Of a stretch of 18,332 nt of DNA, positions 8,491-14,914 are shown one piece after another. A model generated the notes under the pieces. It was not told the origin of the DNA, did no database searches, and was given only the letters and a program-made list of their open reading frames with translations. Source of the stretch: Campylobacterales bacterium (GTDB taxonomy: Bacteria > Campylobacterota > Campylobacteria > Campylobacterales > Sulfurimonadaceae); NCBI GenBank assembly GCA_016937915.1, contig JAFGVR010000003.1, forward strand, positions 1 to 18,332. Direction: 5' to 3'. The first letter of the stretch is position 1; each line of letters opens with the position of its first letter. The translations under genes and the position numbers were made by a program.

Positions 8491-8716
8491 ATATATCTCT
8501 ATATTTTGAGATACCACAAGCTTGGTTTGGTGTTGGGGGATTGTCTCTTAGATACTCCAAATCTTCCAAGGTTTGAATTAAAACCTTTTTTTCACGAAGA
8601 AGTGGAAGCATAACATTATCTTTTTCATTCATAGGGATGCTCCAATCCTCTAACAGTTTTTTAACCTCATCGTCCAATTCATCTAATGCGTTTTGTATAT
8701 GTTTTATAGAATTCAT
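8489..8716 (-). CDS. Small hypothetical acidic protein
   Basis: 75 aa, unrecognised. It is rich in charged residues and predicted mostly helical, with heptad-like leucines (LDELDDEVKKLLEDW, later LREKKVLIQTLEDLEYLRD), then a Pro-rich 'NPPTPNQ' and one Cys. There is no signal peptide or membrane segment, so it is probably cytosolic. It lies alone on the minus strand between rnj and rpmI, facing the rnj terminator and divergent from rpmI. The start is supported by an extended -10 box placed right before it. It does not overlap another gene, which argues that it is real rather than a shadow. Confidence 0.65.
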   Translation of the reverse strand: MNSIKHIQNALDELDDEVKKLLEDWSIPMNEKDNVMLPLLREKKVLIQTLEDLEYLRDNPPTPNQACGISKYRDI

Positions 8717-8731
8717 AATACCATCATAGCA
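8717..8731 (-). promoter_or_regulatory. Extended -10 box predicting a leaderless mRNA
   Basis: Read on the minus strand, TGCTATGAT (8731-8723) is an extended -10 (TGn-TATGAT) that ends six bases before the ATG at 8716. No Shine-Dalgarno is present. The spacing is the same as upstream of kdsD. Confidence 0.5.
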
Positions 8732-8751
8732 AAAATTTATAATATTTTAGG

Positions 8752-8792
8752 TATAATCACACCCTCAAATTATGAGAATTTTACAAGAGGAG
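8752..8792 (+). promoter_or_regulatory. rpmI-rplT promoter and ribosome binding site
   Basis: TATAAT at 8752-8757 follows a T-rich stretch. A strong AAGAGGAG at 8785-8792 lies six bases before ATG 8799 and selects that start over the in-frame ATG at 8772. Confidence 0.65.
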
Positions 8793-8798
8793 CCATCG

Positions 8799-8990
8799 AT
8801 GCCTAAAATGAAATCGGTAAAAGGCGCTGTTAAGCGTTTTAAAGTAAAGAAAAACGGTTCTATTAAGCGTGGAAAAGCTTATAGAAGTCACATTCTTACT
8901 AAGCAAGATGCTAATACTCGTAGAAAACAAAATCAACCAGCTACAGTAGCTAAAGTTGATGTAAAAAGCATCAAGGAAATGATCAACTAA
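8799..8990 (+). CDS. rpmI: Large ribosomal subunit protein bL35
   Basis: A 63-aa basic protein of the 50S subunit. It begins MPKMKSVKGAVKRFKVKKNG and continues IKRGKAYRSHILT, the bL35 signature; the usual length is 64-66 aa. A longer reading from ATG 8772 would add nine residues (MRILQEEPS) foreign to the family and would bury the ribosome binding site, so 8799 is chosen. rplT follows after 101 nt, and the two are probably one transcript. infC, often the first gene of this operon in other bacteria, lies about 6.2 kb upstream with thrS. Confidence 0.95.
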   Translation: MPKMKSVKGAVKRFKVKKNGSIKRGKAYRSHILTKQDANTRRKQNQPATVAKVDVKSIKEMIN

Positions 8991-9073
8991 TTTTTGTTGA
9001 TTTAACCAAATCTCCAATTCAAAATTGGGTAAGACTATAAAATATAGCACCCTGATTACAAAAGTGACTGGGT
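8982..9073 (+). promoter_or_regulatory. Structured spacer between rpmI and rplT
   Basis: The 101-nt gap has three possible hairpins: ATCAAC/GTTGAT (8982-8987 with 8996-9001), CCAATT/AATTGG (9014-9019 with 9023-9028, loop CAA), and ACCC/GGGT (9049-9052 with 9070-9073). None is followed by a T run, so they do not look like terminators. In other bacteria L20 represses this operon by binding mRNA structures; a similar role here is only possible. Confidence 0.35.
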
Positions 9074-9091
9074 AAAGAAAAAAGGAAAAAT

Positions 9092-9451
9092 ATGCCAAGA
9101 GTAAAAACAGGTACTGTTCGTAGAGCAAGACACAAAAAGATATTAAAATTAGCTAAAGGTTTTTATGGTGGTCGCCGTAAACACTTCAGAAAAGCTAAAG
9201 AGCAACTTGAGCGTTCATTATACTATTCATTTAGAGATCGTAAACAGAAAAAGCGTGAATTCCGTAAATTATGGATTGTGCGTATCAATGCTGCGGCTCG
9301 TTTAAATGGTATGAACTATTCAAACTTCATGAACGGTATCAAAAAAGCAGGTATGGAACTTGATCGTAAAATTCTAGCTGATATGGCAATGAATGATGCA
9401 GCAGCATTTAGTGCAGTTGCAGAAGCTTCAAAAGCTGCATTAGCAAAATAA
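9092..9451 (+). CDS. rplT: Large ribosomal subunit protein bL20
   Basis: A 119-aa basic protein that binds 23S rRNA early in 50S assembly. It begins [20 protein letters not shown] and continues [18 protein letters not shown]. The later '[23 protein letters not shown]' and '[16 protein letters not shown]' are typical of bL20, and the length is normal. AAGGAA at 9082-9087 is the ribosome binding site. A hairpin follows the stop. Confidence 0.97.
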   Translation: MPRVKTGTVRRARHKKILKLAKGFYGGRRKHFRKAKEQLERSLYYSFRDRKQKKREFRKLWIVRINAAARLNGMNYSNFMNGIKKAGMELDRKILADMAMNDAAAFSAVAEASKAALAK

Positions 9452-9457
9452 TTTAAA

Positions 9458-9481
9458 TCTTTTGGCTTTTATGCCAAAAGA
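9458..9481 (+). terminator. Hairpin after rplT
   Basis: TCTTTTGGC (9458-9466) and GCCAAAAGA (9473-9481) form a perfect 9-bp stem with a TTTTAT loop. No T run follows, so termination may be weak or factor-aided. Confidence 0.5.
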
Positions 9482-9513
9482 ACCCCTACTAAAAAATCAA
9501 CTAAAATATAATT

Positions 9514-9553
9514 TTATATCAGTCCCAAAATTTTAATCTTGAAACCGATATAA
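9514..9553 (-). terminator. Probable terminator of the secreted-protein gene
   Basis: On the minus strand, 9553-9541 and 9526-9514 pair as a 13-bp stem with three G.U pairs (TTATATCGGTTTC with GGGACTGATATAA) and a 14-nt loop. It is followed by an A/T-rich tail and lies 11 nt after the stop at 9565. Confidence 0.45.
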
Positions 9554-9564
9554 GTTTTAAACTA

Positions 9565-10683
9565 TTATTTACCTATCTCAACATAAGTGTTTGTAGTATT
9601 AAATGTTCCATCTGCTTGAATTATAGCATCTGTACTATCAGTTACAAATCTTAGTTTATACCCATTTAAATTTGATAAAAACTCATCAACTAATGCTTTT
9701 AAAACAGGTTGTGTATTTGGAACTAAATTTACTGGTGTTGTGTATTCAGAAACTACACTCATAGTTACATTCCCATCCATAGCAGCTGCTGTATAATCAA
9801 GAGTCATTTTCGAATTTGGTACTTTAGCACCAAACAGTTTTATATCTCCTAGTTTAAATGCATAATCACCAACACCATAATAGTTTCTTGTCTCTACACC
9901 ATCACTATAGCTCCAATCTATACTCTCTACATCATCACCAAGATTTGATTCACCAAACTCTAGCTTCAGATCTGTCATAGAGTAACCAGACTCAACTACA
10001 GAAGGGATCTGCATCAATGCAGTTTGCAATGCCATAAATGGATCTGTTCCATATAAATTTTCTGAATATGTAAAATAGTAATCACCCGTTTCAGCAGGAT
10101 TTTGTGCTAGATCACTACCAATAGAGTAATAAGCATAAGCAGTTACACCAAAAGCTTGTGTCCAATAAAGAGTATGTGCTTCTCCTTCAGCTTCTGTAAC
10201 ACCATTATAATAAAGCTTACTACCATTTATCTCATCTGAATACTCATCAAAAAATGTGCCATTATCATCCATATAATCGTTTGGATCTGTTTCATTATCA
10301 TCATCATAATATGTACTATTATCATCTATATAATCATTCTCAGTAGTATTATCATCTATACATTTAGTGTCAGGTACAGTAATAGTACAGTCATAATACG
10401 CATTTACCCAAAAGCCATCTCTCTCATGTACGGAGTCTAAGGCATTTATACCATTTGTAGATATAAGATTCATCATACCAGCATTGTAAGAGTAAGCATT
10501 CCACTGTAAGCTATCTTTATTGTATGTCCAAACAGTATTTATACATGCCTGATCAAACGCACTAACAGGAATCTCACTTTCTGTACCAAGTAACTGCCAT
10601 CCAGCAGATATCTCAAGCTGCTCAGCACTAACTAAACTAACGACTAAAGCTGAAGCAGCCAAACTAATTAATGTTTTTTTCAT
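9565..10683 (-). CDS. Secreted two-part protein with Asp/Asn-rich linker, function unknown
   Basis: 372 aa. Residues 1-20 are a signal peptide with likely cleavage after VSA. Residues 25-100 form a module with GWQLLGT, two Trp (W52, W61) and DGFWVN (89-94), a pattern I know from secreted proteins of Sulfurimonas-like bacteria but cannot assign a role. C47, C99 and C108 may form disulfides. Residues 109-151 are an acidic linker with repeated IDDNTT/IDDNST/MDDNGT units. The larger C-terminal part (155-372) is rich in Tyr, Gly and Asp and looks beta-rich; I do not recognise it. Shine-Dalgarno GAGGG lies about 8 nt before the ATG. It is 64 nt behind echF and has its own candidate -10 boxes, so it need not be part of the hydrogenase operon. 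Confidence 0.8.
   Translation of the reverse strand: MKKTLISLAASALVVSLVSAEQLEISAGWQLLGTESEIPVSAFDQACINTVWTYNKDSLQWNAYSYNAGMMNLISTNGINALDSVHERDGFWVNAYYDCTITVPDTKCIDDNTTENDYIDDNSTYYDDDNETDPNDYMDDNGTFFDEYSDEINGSKLYYNGVTEAEGEAHTLYWTQAFGVTAYAYYSIGSDLAQNPAETGDYYFTYSENLYGTDPFMALQTALMQIPSVVESGYSMTDLKLEFGESNLGDDVESIDWSYSDGVETRNYYGVGDYAFKLGDIKLFGAKVPNSKMTLDYTAAAMDGNVTMSVVSEYTTPVNLVPNTQPVLKALVDEFLSNLNGYKLRFVTDSTDAIIQADGTFNTTNTYVEIGK
10231..10359 (-). repeat. Degenerate repeats coding for the acidic linker
   Basis: Within the secreted-protein gene, short units around 'ATAGATGATAATA' recur imperfectly and give the IDDNTT, IDDNST and MDDNGT peptides. The pattern suggests growth by slippage or unequal recombination. 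Confidence 0.5.
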
Positions 10684-10706
10684 ATGAAAACCCTCACATT
10701 TTATTT

Positions 10707-10722
10707 ATTATAGTAGATTATA
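10707..10722 (-). promoter_or_regulatory. Candidate -10 boxes of the secreted-protein gene
   Basis: On the minus strand TATAAT occurs at 10722-10717 and again at 10712-10707, about 24-34 nt before the ATG at 10683. A 14-bp palindrome (10736-10749) overlaps the echF stop just upstream. Confidence 0.45.
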
Positions 10723-10747
10723 TCAATAACTTTTAAATTAAGCTTAA

Positions 10748-11140
10748 TTATTTTTTTATAGCCTCCAACTCAAACCACTCATCATTAACTCTATCAGATG
10801 CTACCCCTATAGTAGGTTTTTTATTGCTCTGCCATAGTGCTTCGTTTGGTTTTGGACAAGCTCTTACACACTCTTGGCAGTAGATGCAAAGGTATGGGTT
10901 GTAGTGGTATTTTAGCCCTTTTTTATTTTTCTCATTTTTAGGTGGATTCTCTACACCTACAAAAAGTATAGCCCCAGGGGGACAAGCTTTTTCACACTTT
11001 AGGCAGTAGATGCACTCCTCCTCGCAGTATTCTATAAGACCTCTGTAGTCTTTATCTTTTTTTATCTCAGTAACTGGATAGTCAATGGTTTGTGGTTTTT
11101 TAAAAAGGTTTTGAAAAGCTTTTGAAAATGATTCTTTCAT
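10748..11140 (-). CDS. echF: Ech-type hydrogenase ferredoxin subunit, 2x[4Fe-4S]
   Basis: 130 aa. It has two classical cluster motifs: C43IYCLKC49EKAC53P and C85IYCQEC91VRAC95P, with about 30 residues between them, as in EchF, HycF/HyfH and NuoI. It is predicted to pass electrons between ferredoxin and the small-subunit cluster. It is a peripheral protein on the cytoplasmic side with no signal peptide. Shine-Dalgarno GGAG lies 8 nt before the ATG, and the gap to echE is 9 nt, so it is the last gene of the echC-F unit. The name follows gene order; Hyf/Coo-type names would fit the sequence too. Confidence 0.85.
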   Translation of the reverse strand: MKESFSKAFQNLFKKPQTIDYPVTEIKKDKDYRGLIEYCEEECIYCLKCEKACPPGAILFVGVENPPKNEKNKKGLKYHYNPYLCIYCQECVRACPKPNEALWQSNKKPTIGVASDRVNDEWFELEAIKK

Positions 11141-11149
11141 GATCTACTC

Positions 11150-12235
11150 CTACTTAGCTGTGCATGATAAACATGGGTCAAACGATGCCAGTATAGCTGG
11201 AGCATCAGCGTACTGTGAACCCATAAATATATGGGAAAATGATGGGATGGAGGCAAATGTTGGTGTTTTTATCCTAACCCTATCTAACATAGGTTTGCCA
11301 CCCCCTTTTACATAATAAGCAAGTTCACCCCTTGGAGCTTCGTATCTTACAAGCACCTCACCATCAGGTTTCCCTTTTACTTTTGTTTGTATCTCACCCT
11401 CAGGCAGTGCATCTAAGATATTTTCACACATCTGTATGGAGTTTACTATCTCATTTAGCCTCACCACATTTCTAGCGTGTATATCACCGCCTGTTGATGT
11501 TTGCATCTCAAACCCTATCTCACTATATGGAAGATAGTCTATCTCATTTCTCACATCTATCTTTAACCCACTAGCTCTTGCAAGTGGCCCTATAGCGTTA
11601 AATCTGTACGCATCATCTAAACTTAAAACACCTATGTTTTTGTATTTTAGTGACAAACTCCAGTTGTTTGTAAACTCATCTATGTAACCATCCACTTTTG
11701 ATCTAACAACCTTTAAAGCCTCTTTTACTTTTTTGATATGCTCACTCGATATATCTCTGTTTACTCCCCCTATAGAGATAAAATCAAACTGCACACGGTT
11801 TCCAGTTATCAGCTCTTGTATCTCCATGATGAGTTCCCTATCACCCATTATCCTCATAAATATCGCTTCAAAACCAGCATTTTCACTTACATGAGAAAGA
11901 CATAGCATGTGGGAGTGGATGCGGTCAAGTTCAAGTAACAGCATCCTCAAATACTTTGCTTTTAAAGGGATCTGTGTTTGTAGCATCTTCTCAATAGATG
12001 CTGTATATGTCATAGAATGGGTGATGGCACAAAGTCCACAAACTCTAGCCACTACATACCCAACACCATCAAATTTAAACTTTGTAGTACAAGCTCTCTC
12101 AACCCCACGATGCACAAACCCAACATCAGAATCAACACCGATTATCTTCTCATTTTCACACTCAAACTTAAACTTTACAGGTTCTAGTAAAGAGATGTGT
12201 TGTGAGCCTAGAGGGATGTGTATAGTTTTTTTCAT
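11150..12235 (-). CDS. echE: Group 4 [NiFe] hydrogenase catalytic large subunit
   Basis: Carries the Ni-Fe site for reversible H2 formation. Both Cys pairs that bind nickel are present: RVCGLC (C66, C69, counted from this start) and DPCLSC (C355, C358), which separates it from the related NuoD of complex I. Other family blocks are FVHRGVE, 'ARVCGLCAITHSMTY', 'ELDRIHSHMLCLSH', 'EAPRGELAYYVKGGG' and 'RIKTPTFASIPS'. The chain ends TAK three residues after the last Cys, so no cleavable tail exists. I choose ATG 12235 (361 aa) because it overlaps the echD stop as ATGA; an in-frame ATG at 12244 would add MWT. HypA-F maturation genes are not in the window. Confidence 0.92.
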   Translation of the reverse strand: MKKTIHIPLGSQHISLLEPVKFKFECENEKIIGVDSDVGFVHRGVERACTTKFKFDGVGYVVARVCGLCAITHSMTYTASIEKMLQTQIPLKAKYLRMLLLELDRIHSHMLCLSHVSENAGFEAIFMRIMGDRELIMEIQELITGNRVQFDFISIGGVNRDISSEHIKKVKEALKVVRSKVDGYIDEFTNNWSLSLKYKNIGVLSLDDAYRFNAIGPLARASGLKIDVRNEIDYLPYSEIGFEMQTSTGGDIHARNVVRLNEIVNSIQMCENILDALPEGEIQTKVKGKPDGEVLVRYEAPRGELAYYVKGGGKPMLDRVRIKTPTFASIPSFSHIFMGSQYADAPAILASFDPCLSCTAK

Positions 12236-12579
12236 AGTCCACATCCACGAAGCGGCATCTGAAGTGAGTCTGCATCTAAGTAAAGTCCGGCTTCACTCCC
12301 ATCTATCTTTACACCAAACATATCTACAACCTCCCTTTGTGAGATGATAGATGAGGGGATGATATCTTCAATAGATGGGATGATTTTATCATACTCTGTA
12401 ACTGTGTAGTAGATAACACTCTCATCCATCGCCTCATAGCGTGAAAATATCCACTGCACCTCAAACCTCTCACCATCTAGTGCTACACCATTCATAGTGA
12501 TAAAATGCCACACCTTATAATCGTAAAACTTTTTTATATCATCTCTTATATTTTCTAGTGTAGATTCAACTTTCTTCAT
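12232..12579 (-). CDS. echD: Hydrogenase NuoC-like subunit (EchD type)
   Basis: About 115 aa, similar to the 30-kDa (NuoC) subunit of complex I through 'IPSSIISQREVVDMFGVKI' near residues 75-93 and a closing 'ADSLQMPLR'. It connects the catalytic module; its exact role in Ech enzymes is not well defined. I prefer the ATG at 12579, with GGAG six bases before it, over ATG 12582 or TTG 12591; each overlaps the end of echC. Its stop overlaps the echE start (ATGA). The N-terminal part is weakly conserved, so the assignment rests on the motif and on its place between echC and echE. Confidence 0.8.
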   Translation of the reverse strand: MKKVESTLENIRDDIKKFYDYKVWHFITMNGVALDGERFEVQWIFSRYEAMDESVIYYTVTEYDKIIPSIEDIIPSSIISQREVVDMFGVKIDGSEAGLYLDADSLQMPLRGCGL

Positions 12580-13093
12580 CATTTTCTCCAACTCTGCGAG
12601 GCATCTCTTTTCTACTTACGATGCCATCTTCTATTTTTGGTTTGTTTTGCAGTTTTTTAGCAAACTCCATCTCTTTTGTTTTAGACTCTAATATATCTAA
12701 AGCCTTTACCACCCCATCTATGATAAGCTCAGGTGAAGATGCACACCCAGCTACATAAACATCTACAGGGATGTATCTATCTACCCTATCTTCTACATTG
12801 TACATATCACGAAAAACTCCACCAGTGCAGCTACAACTCCCAACAGCCACCACCACTTTTGGCTCTGGCATCTGAGTATAAAGCTCCACCAATCTTTCAC
12901 GACTTCTATATGTTACAGGACCAGTTACTAAAAATATGTCAGATTGTTTAGGATTACCCGTATTTACCACACCAAACCTCTCCAAATCATACTTTGGGCT
13001 AAGAGATGCAAGTATCTCTATGTCGCATCCATTACAGCTCCCTGCATTGTAGTGAAGTATCCAAGGGGATTTTTTTCTGTATTTTTCAAACAT
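12566..13093 (-). CDS. echC: Group 4 [NiFe] hydrogenase small subunit (NuoB-like)
   Basis: 175 aa. It holds the single proximal [4Fe-4S] cluster that links the Ni-Fe site to the ferredoxin subunit. The ligands are visible: C20 and C23 in GSCNGCD, C87 in GSCSCTGG, and C117 in VAGCASSPELIIDGVV. The last motif usually reads PGCPPxPE in NuoB-like proteins, so AGCASSPE is a variant. The C-terminal ~40 residues are charged and family-specific. Shine-Dalgarno AGGA lies 7 nt before the ATG, and the gene overlaps echD. It starts the second half of the ech cluster, about 1 kb from echB. Confidence 0.9.
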   Translation of the reverse strand: MFEKYRKKSPWILHYNAGSCNGCDIEILASLSPKYDLERFGVVNTGNPKQSDIFLVTGPVTYRSRERLVELYTQMPEPKVVVAVGSCSCTGGVFRDMYNVEDRVDRYIPVDVYVAGCASSPELIIDGVVKALDILESKTKEMEFAKKLQNKPKIEDGIVSRKEMPRRVGENDEES

Positions 13094-13098
13094 GAGAG

Positions 13099-13130
13099 AG
13101 TCCTAAATCGATATCTGTGTATTTTATAAC
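13099..13130 (-). promoter_or_regulatory. Candidate promoter and ribosome binding site of echC
   Basis: On the minus strand TATAAA (13128-13123) is a possible -10, and AGGA at about 13104-13101 is the Shine-Dalgarno. Because the DNA upstream is occupied by + strand genes, echC-F probably needs a promoter of its own here. Confidence 0.45.
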
Positions 13131-13375
13131 TATTTGTAGTTTTTAGCAAGTAAAGAGGGGTGTGTGTTAAAGAGTTTTTAATTAAATCATATATATCCTT
13201 GCTATTAAAAATTAATTCAGTTATACTTCCCAAATCGAAAGATGATTTAGAGTTTCATCCAAGGCAAGATTTTTATTGCTCACTTACAGTTTTCAGTATT
13301 AACCTCCATTAGAACACTTCACATTATATTTTGAGCATTTCAGTAATGATATGTATAATAACTCAAGGAATTGCA
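13131..13375. other. Intergenic region between divergent echC and the cold-shock gene
   Basis: No convincing gene. It should hold the promoters of both neighbours. On the + strand TATATT (about 13325-13330) and TATAAT (13354-13359) are -10 candidates for the cold-shock gene; the second would place transcript start inside the ribosome binding site, so the first is more likely for translated mRNA. Confidence 0.45.
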
Positions 13376-13594
13376 ATGGCAACTCAAGTAAATGGAACCG
13401 TTAAATGGTTCAACAGCGAAAAAGGTTTCGGTTTTATCGAACAAGATAACGGCGGTAAAGATGTGTTTGTACACTATCGTCAAATCAATAGTAACGGTTA
13501 TGATCGTATCTCTCTAAAAGATGGCCAAAAGGTAACTTTTGAGATAGGTCAAGGTGAAAAAGGTCCTCAAGCTGAGAATGTAACAGCTTTATAA
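13376..13594 (+). CDS. Cold-shock domain RNA chaperone
   Basis: 72 aa, a single cold-shock domain that binds single-stranded RNA and DNA. It begins [23 protein letters not shown]1 is GFGFIE, RNP2 is DVFVHY, and the end '[20 protein letters not shown]' is typical. The ATG at 13376 has AAGGAA at 13365-13370. A longer reading from 13331 would add a hydrophobic 15-residue piece foreign to the family and is rejected. It stands alone on the + strand between the two halves of the ech cluster and has its own terminator. Whether it responds to cold cannot be told from the sequence. Confidence 0.95.
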   Translation: MATQVNGTVKWFNSEKGFGFIEQDNGGKDVFVHYRQINSNGYDRISLKDGQKVTFEIGQGEKGPQAENVTAL

Positions 13595-13637
13595 AACGAT
13601 AATGGGCAAAACAACTTGCCCATCGTTTAAATTATTT
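13594..13637 (+). terminator. Terminator of the cold-shock gene
   Basis: AAACGA (13594-13599) with TCGTTT (13623-13628) and TGGGCAA (13603-13609) with TTGCCCA (13616-13622) form one stem with a small bulge. The following tail is A/T rich but not a pure T run. Confidence 0.7.
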
Positions 13638-13702
13638 ATAAGATTTACATCTCTTTCATTTGTAATCCTCTTTTAATTTATCAAATTTAAACTTACCAAT
13701 AT

Positions 13703-13779
<77 letters not shown>

Positions 13780-13806
13780 ATCAAATAAAAATAAAAGGAA
13801 AAAAAT

Positions 13807-13968
13807 TTGTCAATAAATACAATAGATATCTCTCAAGCATTTAAACTAAATGTTTTGATAAGACTTTTAGGAAGCAATGAACAATTTAAAATCGCCTGTT
13901 CAAAAGCAGGATTGTCAGTTAGAAAAGCTAAGCTACTTATAAGTACTCAACCTATTAATAACATCTAA
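13807..13968 (+). CDS. Unannotated 53-aa small protein behind tRNA-fMet
   Basis: A short gene starting with TTG at 13807. AAGGAA at 13795-13800 lies six bases upstream, an ideal Shine-Dalgarno. The product begins MSINTIDISQAFKLNVLIRL and ends STQPINNI; in between 'FKIACSKAGLSVRKAKLLIS' looks like helix-turn-helix, which hints at nucleic-acid binding but is not proof. It has 6 Lys/Arg, one Cys and no membrane segment. The Shine-Dalgarno lies only 15 nt after the tRNA CCA, so tRNA and ORF may share a transcript. I do not recognise a family. Evidence is the binding site, the codon pattern and the lack of any competing gene. Confidence 0.6.
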   Translation: MSINTIDISQAFKLNVLIRLLGSNEQFKIACSKAGLSVRKAKLLISTQPINNI

Positions 13969-14089
13969 GATTAAATATAACCCACATAATATTTTACTTC
14001 ATAAACAGTTGAAAAGGTGTAAAGAACCTTTTAGCTTTGATAACACATAAAGTTTTCTCACACTCTTTCTAGTTTGGGAATGATTACAC
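13969..14089. other. Convergent gap between the small ORF and echB
   Basis: Only a weak hairpin is seen: AAAAGG (14012-14017) with CCTTTT (14027-14032), usable on either strand but without a T run. Nothing else is recognised. Confidence 0.3.
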
Positions 14090-14914
14090 TCAAACATAAG
14101 CCAACCACACCAAATTAACCAAAGAAAGCGTAAGCCCAACCCCCAAAACTATCTTCACAAGATGCTCTACTCTCACCCTTGCAGTTGAGTTATCTATTAG
14201 ATTCACAACTAAAAACACACCCACAAAAAGTAAAGTCGCTAAAAGCAAACTATCCCCTGCAAAGAGTATAAGTAGTGAGTATATGAACACATATTCTAGC
14301 CATTTAGCCATGTATAAAAACTCATAGAAGATGCCACTAAACTCTATCTCTGCACCACCTACTATCTCTTGGTGGGCTTCGCTTGCATCAAATGGGGATT
14401 TTTTTAGTTTTATGGGGATGATGAGTAAAAATGCTAAAAATAAAAAAGCTAGTGATAAAATCTCACTTGGATGCTCTCTGATAACATCTATCTCAAAACT
14501 TCCTACACTCATATAAAACCCAACAGCTACCAAGATGAGTATAGGTTCATACGCTACTATGGTTAAGAGTTCTCTGTTTGAGCCTATATGTGAAAATATA
14601 GACTTTACACTAAACCCAGCCAAAACTATAAAGATGCTAGAGAGCAAATGCAAGAAAATCACATACAAAAGATTTTCCCCCATTATGACAAATGCTACCA
14701 CTACCCAAAGGGTTACAAAGTGCATGATGCCAAGGAGTGCATGGTATGGGTTTACCAAAAATGCTTGTTTATCCATAAGTTTGTAAGTGTCATAAAATGG
14801 CTGAAGTATAGGTGGGCCTTGACGGTTTTGCATCCTAGCTCTCACAACTCTCTCCACACCATATATAAGCCCACCAAAAACAGGAGCAAGTAAAATCAAA
14901 ATCATCTCTATCAT
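14090..14914 (-). CDS. echB: Hydrogenase membrane subunit, NuoH-like (EchB type)
   Basis: 274 aa, about seven to eight membrane helices. It corresponds to NuoH/HyfC/EchB, the subunit that joins the catalytic module to the ion-pumping part. Conserved loops are 'RVVRARMQNRQGPPILQPFYD' near residues 22-42 and 'KKSPFDASEAHQEIVGGAE' near 170-188, the cytoplasmic loops that face the hydrogenase module. ATG 14914 overlaps the echA stop (ATGA), so translation is coupled to echA; a broken echA could therefore lower EchB output. The next gene of the pathway, echC, is separated by the cold-shock/tRNA island. Confidence 0.9.
   Translation of the reverse strand: MIEMILILLAPVFGGLIYGVERVVRARMQNRQGPPILQPFYDTYKLMDKQAFLVNPYHALLGIMHFVTLWVVVAFVIMGENLLYVIFLHLLSSIFIVLAGFSVKSIFSHIGSNRELLTIVAYEPILILVAVGFYMSVGSFEIDVIREHPSEILSLAFLFLAFLLIIPIKLKKSPFDASEAHQEIVGGAEIEFSGIFYEFLYMAKWLEYVFIYSLLILFAGDSLLLATLLFVGVFLVVNLIDNSTARVRVEHLVKIVLGVGLTLSLVNLVWLAYV

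Noticed and set aside
8772..8798. Upstream in-frame ATG for rpmI
   Set aside because: It would put the strong AAGAGGAG inside the coding region and add residues not found in bL35.
8781..9128. 115-aa open frame on the minus strand over rpmI/rplT
   Set aside because: It is antisense to two ribosomal protein genes and has odd Phe/Leu/Ser-rich composition; a shadow frame.
10231..10359. CRISPR-like short repeats
   Set aside because: Units are 10-20 bp, imperfect, without uniform spacers, and are in frame inside a gene coding for the DDN linker.
12236..12244. Upstream in-frame ATG for echE
   Set aside because: It adds only MWT; the ATGA overlap at 12235 is the usual coupled start and is preferred, though the longer form cannot be excluded.
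11907..12347. 146-aa open frame on the + strand across echD/echE
   Set aside because: It is antisense to two clearly conserved hydrogenase genes, has no family signature and no ribosome binding site; a shadow frame.
13018..13233. 71-aa minus-strand frame starting upstream of echC
   Set aside because: It runs out of frame into conserved echC codons; echC has its own start and Shine-Dalgarno, and the peptide resembles nothing.
13331..13375. Upstream in-frame ATG for the cold-shock gene
   Set aside because: It adds a hydrophobic piece absent from the family; AAGGAA before 13376 marks the true start.
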